Positions 56,561-64,000 of a stretch of DNA of 64,000 nucleotides are shown piece after piece. Origin of the DNA: Marsupella aquatica (Eukaryota; Marchantiophyta); the NCBI GenBank assembly GCA_973895155.1, contig OZ316891.1, forward strand, positions 25,358,001 through 25,422,000, written 5' to 3'. A model generated the notes under the pieces. That model did not search any database and was not told the DNA's origin. It worked only from the letters and a program-made list of their open reading frames with translations. Numbering within the stretch: the stretch's first letter is position 1; each line of letters starts with the position of its first letter. The translations under genes were made by a program, and so were the position numbers.

Positions 56561-56597
56561 TTACTGTTTCCTGTTTCCTGTCACAGCGAAAAACCTC
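56561..56597 (-). repeat. Right terminal inverted repeat of element D
   Basis: Inverted it reads GAGGTTTTTCGCTGTGACAG and continues to GGAAACAGTAA. Extra GGAAACAG units follow inward. Confidence 0.75.
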
Positions 56598-56606
56598 AAA
56601 ACTACA
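56598..56606. repeat. 9-bp target-site duplication of element D (right)
   Basis: AAAACTACA, identical to 13613-13621. Confidence 0.85.
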
Positions 56607-56634
56607 AACCACACATTTCAGGTGTCCCTATGTA

Positions 56635-56715
56635 TTATGTTGGCCACAACACCAAAGAGTTCAAAGCATCTGCAATAGTTGTCTGTGGCGGGTCATCATT
56701 CAAATTAGGAACTGG
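56635..56715 (-). pseudogene. CACTA E second gene, last part (after the solo LTR)
   Basis: The minus strand reads PVPNLNDDPPQTTIADALNS, then LVLWPT and stop (TAA at 56635-56637). It is the counterpart of DDDPPQEIIADAVGSLVLWP in CACTA F. This is the C-terminal domain cut from the rest by the solo LTR. Confidence 0.85.
56711..56715. repeat. Target-site duplication of the solo LTR (left)
   Basis: ACTGG, matching 60358-60362. Confidence 0.92.
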
Positions 56716-59700
56716 TGTGATGCCTAGACAGGAATCACTCGGCCGGTTAAGTGGGTAAAGCAGGAAGGCACCCTAGGAACACCTTAGTATAGTGACAAAA
56801 CAAGGAAAATATAAACAATTAGGGGCAACCATGGAACCCGGGCAGAGGCCGGAGGTAAGGCTGAGGGTGAAAACCCGATTAGGGTTAGGGCGCGTTAAGC
56901 GTCGGCGGCTAGGAAGGATCAACGGGAAGAAGGACCGGCAGAGGAGAGGGGTAAGGAGCGCTTGCAGGAGATGGTGGCTCATTTGCGAGCACGAACTAGG
57001 CAGACGACTACGGGAGGCCAACTACTGTCAGCTGCTTAGGCAAGCACTCGGGGAGAGAGTAGATACCGATGATCGACCTAAGGAGGGTATGAGCAACGTC
57101 AATCAAGCGGCACATTTCTGGGGATGCCTGTTCGAACGGGCAACTGAGTACATCAAGACTTACGAGGACGAGGAGTCAGAAAGGGCAGCTCGAGAACGGC
57201 AGGAGCTCGCTCGATTGTGGGAGCTGCAGAAGACGGCTTTCTTAGGAGGCGAACTCATCAAGGACGAGTTCCTGTGGACGCCTACTTCCAATCAACTCGA
57301 CGATCTTCTGTTTTGCAAAGACAGCGTCGTCGGCATCCGAGAGGCCATCAAGAACTGCAACGACATACACTGGGAATTAAAGGGTAGCATGGAAAGGTGG
57401 ACCCGGGCAACGGTGCTAGGAGAAACCTCCATGGCAGCAGAGATGAAGAGGAAGGGGGCCGTCAACGATGAAGCCACCCCGGCAAAAAGAATGAGGTCGG
57501 CGGCACCAAAGAAGCCAGCCGAGCAGCAGAGCAGGAGGCAGGGAGAAGCCGAAGAGGAGGAGGTCGATCCCATCAAGGCCATTCCAACCAGGGATGACAC
57601 CTGGAAGGGCTGGGCGGCAACCCTACCGGTGGAGGTGCAACTACATTTTGCACGGGAGGAGGATGCATGCTTTACGGCCATGCAGACCAAGAAGTACCAA
57701 GGCTTCATGGTCGGATCCGGCTTGGAGGCCTTTGTAAGATTACCATGGCTGAAGCCGGAGGTACCGGAGTCAGACCTATTAGAATTCGTGGGGTCATGGG
57801 AACCCGAGACCAATTGCACGAGGATATATGGGAAGGATTTCTATCTTACTCCCAAGGTGATTGCCGAAGTGTTTGGCTTGCCGATGGGCAATAAGACCAA
57901 AGTTGATACCAGGAAGACCTTGCCTGACAAGGAGTTCCGGTCGTTCCCCGGGCCATCAACGAAGAATGGCTTCTTCCGGAACACCTGCACCAACCCGCAA
58001 ATAGGAGAGATGATCGACTTCTTGCGGGTGACCATGCATTGTAACTTACCGAGGGCAGAGATCGGCAAGGCACAGGTCTATCTGGCAGAAAGGCCAGACC
58101 CAAGCCGGGACTACAACGGGTACCTCCTCAACCAATTGAAGAAGATCTTAAAGGAGGAGCAGCAGGTAATCGGCATGGGGAGCGTGTCGCGGCTTGGCTA
58201 TCACATGCCGCTGTTGTGCCGGTATGCCAGAGGTCAGACTTTTGCCCCGGTACTTCCCCTGCAGGTAAGGGCACCCGAGGAAGCTCCAACGCCGAGGCCG
58301 TTGGCTGAGAAGCCTCAACCACCTGTTAGTCCTACGATCGAGCAGGTGTTTAGGCCCAGGAAGGAAGACTTGCCGATGCAGCAACCAGGCATGCAGAGTC
58401 TGCTGAAACTACTGGAGAAAGAAAAGAAATCGGCATCGGCAACAACAACGGCAACGACAACAATGCAGGACACTACTACAGAGGTAGGCCTACACCGGCT
58501 CACAAGAGAAAACCCCTTTGCTGGAGACAAGAAGAGAATCAGGCCGGAATCCAAGCCAGGTGTTCGAATGTACGTGGGAACCTCAAGCTCCGAATCTGAG
58601 GCAGAATTGCCTGAAGCTCCTACCGAGGAAGAGGAGAGGGAGAAGCCGGAAATCCAAGAGGTAGAGGAGGCAGTGGAGGACTGCAGCCATGATAATTCCG
58701 GCTATGGGTCGGACCATCACGTTCCAGGAGTAAGGACCTGTGGCCGGTTTGTCCCCACACTTCCAAGGGTAGTGCGAGGGGACCCCAACCAGCAGAGTAG
58801 CCCTGAGTCTCCCCCACCAGATGTTGCTCCCCCGAGCTTCGACGGCATAAAATAGAAACCCAAGAGGAGTTGGAGGAAATCACGAGGAAGATGGAGAACC
58901 TACAGCGGCGGGCCGACAACCAAACAGAGCGGCTGAAGAAACAAGCCGCAGTATTTAAATGCTTAGCTACAGCAGGTCCATCTCCCGTTGGGACAAACCA
59001 GTTACCAGGGGTGGTAATTGCCGAAGGACAAGCCGCGTCAACTGCACCAGTGCCGGAAGTAAGTGGGAAGGGGAAGGGACCAGCTGCCGAGCCACCAACG
59101 AAGAAGAAGCGGAAACCTCCAGGGTCAAGGAGTAATACGACTTCACAGGCCGTGGTGATCAAGGAGGTAGACCCAGCACCGACCCCAGACAGGGTCACGG
59201 CTAAGGATCCAACTACCCTAGGGGAAGGGGAGGCCGAAGCCGTGGGAGTGGCTGAGGCCGAAGCCGTGGGTATTGCCGAGGCCGGTGTCGAGGCTGAAGC
59301 CGAAGGTGGACCCAGTCAGGCCGATGGAGAGTTGACTCGGTCAAGGGCAGGTAATCTGTCAGTAGGCGGGCCAACGGCAGTGGCTGAGGAGGAAGTGTTG
59401 GGGGCGTCCATTGAGGATCCACCACCGGTGTCATGACGGTGCAAGGGCGCCGTTCCTTTTAGGGAGGGCGGACGTGGAGGGAGGAGGCGTGAGTGGGCAG
59501 GGCGGGCGCGGATCTCCACGTTTAGGATTAGGATCAGAACCAGGAGCGGCCCTGACACTTAGCTTAGTGGGATTGCGGTTCCACTGGTAGGAGCAACACT
59601 TGTGCTCCTGCCTTGCTGTACATAGGTAGATTCGGGCAAGTAGATTACTGTCAGGTAGATTAGGCTTACGATGCAAAGAATGGCGGATCCACTACCAGGA

Positions 59701-60357
59701 TAAGTACCTGGGCAGCGGGGAGCTCAGGGCCTCTTCTTTAGCAAGTTTTTAGTTTGCACCAGCCGGGCTGGGATCAAGTAGTACGAGAAGCTCTCGGTTA
59801 GTCATACAGTGACCCTTGTGTATATTCATGTTTCCTCATGCCTAAGAGCTGAATAGAGTTGGCCTCACGGCTTAGTTCGCAAAACTTGTGTATGAGATGT
59901 ACTGTTTGTATGGCAAGTGCATGGTATGACTCAGTCAAAATGAGTCATTTTGCTATTTGTGTGTCGCATTAACTTGTGTGAAGAGTGCCCACATCAACAG
60001 AAGGAAGGAAAGTAAGCAGGGGAGTGATAGTTGGATGTGTCGAGCTGAGAGAGGTCTTAGCGGCTTAACCAAGCCTATTGGGGATCATTCCGGCGGCGGA
60101 ATCCAAACATACCTAACAAGATGGAGGGGAAGACAGGGGAAGACAAGGGAAGGCCTATATTAGGCCGGCTACGTATCTCATGACCCGATGAAGGATCTGT
60201 CCAGTATATGTGTGTAAAATGTTAATAGTAGTAGTAGAAGGTTAGCAGCGTCCCATGCCGCTAAGCCGCGGAAACGGCCTCGCCAAGCACGAAACCTGCG
60301 GGAATCGGCTTGAGCTGGGGGGTTTCTTGGGTTTAGGGAGCCATGGGACGCACCACA
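56716..60357 (+). repeat. Solo LTR of the gypsy B family, 3642 bp
   Basis: It begins TGTGATGCCTAGACAGG and ends GGGACGCACCACA, in opposite orientation to gypsy B, with perfect ACTGG duplications. No internal region remains, as expected after recombination between two LTRs. It is more diverged from the B LTRs than they are from each other. It lacks about 1 kb of the coiled-coil part (junction near 58845-58870) and has a short extra piece near 58520-58580. Confidence 0.92.
56831..59436 (+). pseudogene. LTR ORF in the solo LTR, deleted in the middle
   Basis: From ATG 56831 (MEPGQRPEVRLRVKTRLGLG) one frame runs without stops to 58855, covering the N-terminus, FGLP region and acidic linker. The internal deletion joins it out of frame to the end of the coiled coil, Lys-rich patch and AEAVGVAEAE tail (58870-59436). 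The N-terminal 675 codons staying open in a diverged solo copy argues that the frame is a real gene of the family. Confidence 0.8.
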
Positions 60358-60362
60358 ACTGG
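60358..60362. repeat. Target-site duplication of the solo LTR (right)
   Basis: ACTGG. Confidence 0.92.
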
Positions 60363-63331
60363 CAAAGGGGTCTTTGGCTTCACAAGCTTTGTCAACAACA
60401 CTACAGAATACCCTGTTGGTACTTCTTTGCAATGGAATGTAATTTGCTTTGGGCGCAATTTTCCATACCCTACACACAACTCATTTTGCTGTGGTGAGAA
60501 CAATACATACTCAGGATGTGCCTGAGTCTTCAATTCTACATCAGCTTTACGCTTCTTTGCCGCTGCCACTCTACCACTTGCCCTGGCTTGACTCTTCACC
60601 TTCTGAATAGGTCTCCCAACAGCTGAAAGCTCTACTTCTACTCCACCGTCTGTGGTCACACCCTGTATGTCACCTGCCTATGATGGAATTTGGGTCTCCA
60701 CCTGGCCCTCTATTTCGCATCCATTCTCATAGGCTTTGGCAACTTCTATGAACTCTTCATATGGATCCAAACTGGGGGTATTCAGTACATTGGTAACCTC
60801 TGCAATAACAAAATAGCAAGTCAACACCCTATCAACATTTTTGCCTTATCTCCAATCATGGAAACATATAACAAAACACATTTTTTGTCTCATCTCCAAT
60901 CATGGAAACACATGAGAAACCTTACCTTCCATTGTTGGGGCCATGGTACCCTCCACATCCCTTTCTGTGGGCTCCACCTCCATTTGCTGTTCAATGTTAC
61001 CCTTTGGATTCATCAAATTGGAGTAATGTGGCAGGTCTCTAGAACCTCCATTCCATATTGCATTCATTATACATTTGTATTGGTCTTCTTGCACACGAAT
61101 AAGCTTCTGAACATCTTCCTTTAAAGCAATCAACTCACTTGCCATTTCACTCAATTTCACGGTCACATCATTCTCATGAGACTCCATACATTTCACACGA
61201 TCTGATAAATTGCTAAGAGAACATGATCCACCTCCCTGCAAACACATATGTCCAACATAGTCAATCCATTACACCTGAAAAATAATATATGGTCCCATTG
61301 TTCATGCAAACTATGGAATGTGGAGCAAAAAAACACTAGCTGGTATGAGTACTCACTTGGTTTGAAGGATCACTCTGGCTAGATTTCTGCTTCTGTTTTC
61401 TTGCTTTAGCTCTCACCTCTTCTTTTGTAGGGGACTGTCCATTTTGTGCCTTCTGCATATAACATATTTTCACACATTATTTGCTCGGACACAAAAAAAC
61501 TCAAATACATTGTAGAAGCTAGGTCTGCCAATCCAACGATTATTCTTACCAGCTACTCTACTATTGGAGCATTCCCTTTCCTTCCTGTCAAGTTAAGGTT
61601 CTGAACGTTGCCACGTGCATATGCCATCTGGGAACTCTTACTCTTGCCGGATTCACTCAAGAAGTGATGGACTAGCTTGCTCCATTGAAGAGGATCTGTC
61701 AATGGGGGAGCAGGCATTCTTTGGTCCTCTCCACCTTCTTGAAACAACACGTGCAATCTCCACCTCTCATTCTTCAGAATTGTCTTTGCATGAGCCTGAA
61801 GACATCCATGGCTACTCCATCCGGATGGCTGACATATTTCCATTTTGCGGCTATATTGTCAACAACTTGTTGCCAATCCGCTGGATGCTGCTGCACAAAA
61901 TTCACCACACTCAAATCCAGCCATCACAATATTTCACCTTTCAAGTCAGCCAACCAACGATTCTTCCCTGCAGATGCACTGTTCACCCAACGGTTGCTCC
62001 CAATCTCCACTACTCCTTTCTTGGTTCTGTCAGGTCCTGCATTGCTTTCTGTGGTACTGCTTGGTGTGACAGGTTTAGGATTTGCTGGAACTTTTGTACT
62101 ACCCTTTAGTGGACTTATAATGCCCCCTGCATCATCCCACATCCATGTGATATCATACAATAGTAACATCAATACCTTTGTATATGTCAAATAGTGGATA
62201 CCAATTGCAATTGTTTATTGTTTCATAAGTGTAACTTACCAGATGCTTTGGCAACACTCTGTGGATAAGAGGCAGGCTCAACTACCTGTACATCTTCCCC
62301 ACCAGCCAACCAATTAGGCTCTGGCCATTGCTCAGAACCATAGGCTACAGTTGTCCCTTGTCCTGCCTCTACTTCAGGTTCATAGTAAACCTCCTTGTCA
62401 GTTACTCCCCAATCAGGATGGGCAGAATCTGCAGTCACATAATTAAGCACTTTAATTAGGTCTTTAACATCACACTAGCATACCCTTTATTTCCAAAGTA
62501 ATTTACATAAATGCCAGAATTGAAGGGCAATTCCTACTCACATCTCCATCGTCTCTTGTTGCTCCATACTACTCAGTATGTTGTGTTGGTCTACCTTGGC
62601 CCCGTGTAATGTGTGCTGGTGGTGGACCCGTAACATACACAATAGTGTGCCCAGCAGGTGGTGGTGGTCCATACCCATCCACTTGTGGGTCTGCTCTCCC
62701 CTGAGAGGGTGCACTGTGTGTTGGTGGTGCTCCATACACCACAGTGTACCCCTCGCTGCGTGGGGTTGCTCTAACCTGACCTGTGCTGTGGGTATGTGTT
62801 GTTGCTCTACTTGCAAAGGAGGGTGGGATGTGCCCACCATGTGGTGCAGCTCCATACACAACAGTGTGACCACCTACACCAACAGTTGTTGTTCCATACC
62901 CATTGCTCTGTTGGGTTTTACCTGGAGGTGGAGGTGGTATGTGCCCAGCACGCCCCACCGGACCCACTGCAATGTAATGCACTGTGCTTCGCCCTCCAAA
63001 TGTTGTTGTACTGTGCCCACGGCCCATACCCTGAGCAGCAAGTCCACCTCTCTTAGCCTGCAAGAACATATGTGCAAGGACAATAAACTTAAAAGAAGTA
63101 TCTTCCTCTGACTTGCCACACTCACATGAGCCAAACATATCACTACTGTGATACACTACTTCAACACTTCATTACCAAAATTTTCCTGGGCTCCTCGACA
63201 GTACGCTTGCCCTGCCCATATTCTTCATCATGTGCATTGGGCTCCTCCTCTGGATAGTACTCTACATCATCAAATTCCTTATGGTTTTCACTAGACCCAA
63301 CATCTTGCCCATCATCTGCAGAATCTGCCAT
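60363..63331 (-). pseudogene. CACTA E second gene, TNP1-like / Ptta-En-Spm domain, broken
   Basis: Probable start ATG 63331 (MADSADDGQDVGSSENHKEF). An exon at about 63061-62569 encodes a Gly/Pro-rich repeat with GGHTVVYGA, GYTVVYGA and GHTIVYVTG units. Later exons include an acidic segment (62450-62240) and the Ptta/En/Spm domain (about 62130-61553, WKYVSHPDG, MPAPPLTDPLQWSKLVHHFL). A coiled-coil exon lies at 61247-60940 and the C-terminal exon from about 60660. TGA in the domain (where F has Arg) and a frameshift near 61845 break it. The exon continues past the solo LTR at 56715. Confidence 0.75.
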
Positions 63332-63695
63332 CGATGGAATGTCCTTTACTGCTAGTCTCTCACTACGTCACCGAGGTCCACTTGCACTGTCACTAATGCT
63401 TTGCCTAGCCCTTCTGTGCACTATACTTCTCCTGTCTGGGAGCCTGCAAGCCATCCAAAAGCAACATCCATTGAACAACTCTAGTAAACATAGCTACATT
63501 CATTCCAATTAATGAGCAAAGTCTGGATAGGTTCTGTGGATGATAATTGTTCCCTTACAAAGCGGAAAATCCCTATTTGAGCTCAGCTCCCAAAGTTGCC
63601 AGCCTCTCATCAACATATGTTGCACGTATCATGGCTTGCTTTTCAGACTCACTCATCTCATCATCATCTTCTTCCATCCTATTCAATGACAAACA

Positions 63696-64000
63696 TTATT
63701 GCATACGCATGGTGTCAGGCTCAGCCTCTACAAATGGCTCCTCACCCTCCCAAGCATCCACCCATGTTAGAGGAACATACTCTGTGCTTGTCTGAATAGT
63801 ACCAACGTCTCCAATACGTGGTTGTTCAAATGCACTATGTCTATCTAAATGAAACTCTAGCTTTGAGCCTTCTACCCTACGATTTCTGGGCTGCTTATGA
63901 CACACTACCCTCCAACCTGGGTTCTCTTCCACATACAAGAAGAAGGCCTGCTCCACCTGACTGGGATACACAAAAGGCTGCTCCCATTCGGGCAACTTGG
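63696..64000 (-). pseudogene. CACTA E transposase, C-terminal DUF4216 part
   Basis: The minus strand reads PEWEQPFVYPSQVEQAFF, then GWRVVCHKQPRNRRVEGSKL. It is the close counterpart of the end of the CACTA F transposase (PEWSEPFVFPSQVEQAFF). It enters from beyond the right edge and stops at TAA 63696-63698. Homologous-looking coding (MEEDDDEMSESEKQ) follows the stop, so the true end is uncertain. Confidence 0.8.

Larger units (their letters stand above)
13622..56597. mobile_element. Mutator-like element D with three genes and palindrome array
   Basis: It is bounded by identical 9-bp AAAACTACA duplications. Its ends are about 37 bp inverted repeats sharing CTGTGACAGGAAA and GGAAACAGTAA, while the outer 11 bases match poorly. 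Removing gypsy B and one copy of its duplication (32,462 bp) leaves about 10.5 kb. It holds a transposase gene (13964-17709, minus), a divergent ParB/methylase-like gene (18693-55343, plus, six exons) and a small gene (55746-56216, plus). Sixteen copies of one palindrome are spread through its noncoding parts. All three genes carry stops, so it is a decayed copy. Confidence 0.82.
56607..64000 (-). mobile_element. CACTA transposon E, decayed, continues beyond window
   Basis: It holds the 3' exon of a Tnp2-type transposase at the right edge and a second gene (56635-63331) homologous to that of CACTA F. Both are minus and in the same order. No terminal repeat is in the window. Stops and a frameshift show it is older than F. 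Element D lies just past the 3' end of its second gene, and a solo LTR splits that gene. Confidence 0.8.

Overview
The window is plant-type nuclear DNA made almost entirely of transposable elements nested inside one another. I see no intact host gene. Plant-type CACTA transposases (Tnp2, DUF4218 and DUF4216 regions), a Mutator-like transposase with a SWIM zinc finger, Ty3/gypsy and Ty1/copia elements and GT-AG introns all point to a streptophyte (land plant or charophyte alga). The species cannot be fixed from the sequence. A charophyte such as Chara is a guess only.

Layout, from outermost inward. (1) CACTA element E runs on the minus strand to the right edge (56607-64000), with a scrap at 13504-13612. 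It is the decayed host for most other insertions. (2) Copia element C (9965-13503, minus) has a short LTR at 13367-13503. Its reverse transcriptase is cut by gypsy element A (1-9964, plus), which keeps gag, pol and a 4.0-kb 3' LTR. (3) Mutator-like element D (13622-56597, native length about 10.5 kb) is flanked by a perfect 9-bp duplication AAAACTACA. It carries a transposase gene (minus), a divergent multi-exon gene with a ParB-like segment and a DNA-methylase-like segment (plus), and a small third gene (plus). (4) Gypsy element B (20666-53122, minus, duplication GAGAT) sits in an exon of D's second gene. (5) CACTA element F (33925-50978, duplication CTA) sits in the right LTR of B. F is the only element whose transposase reads through without a break, and it carries pieces resembling host genes (F-box-like, BRCT, PHD). 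(6) A B-family solo LTR (56716-60357, plus, duplication ACTGG) splits the second gene of E.

Three things stand out. First, element D carries 16 copies of a 15-bp palindrome, consensus TAGCGCC-N-GGCGCTA. All lie in its introns, intergenic space or flanks and none in its exons. This recalls the noncoding recognition motifs of Arabidopsis VANDAL Mutator elements. Second, both gypsy families have LTRs of 4.0-4.6 kb that contain a long open reading frame inside the LTR itself (about 880 and 1180 codons). Third, nearly all in-frame stops in the decayed genes are explained by C-to-T change of CGA, CAG or CAA, as expected after long cytosine methylation.
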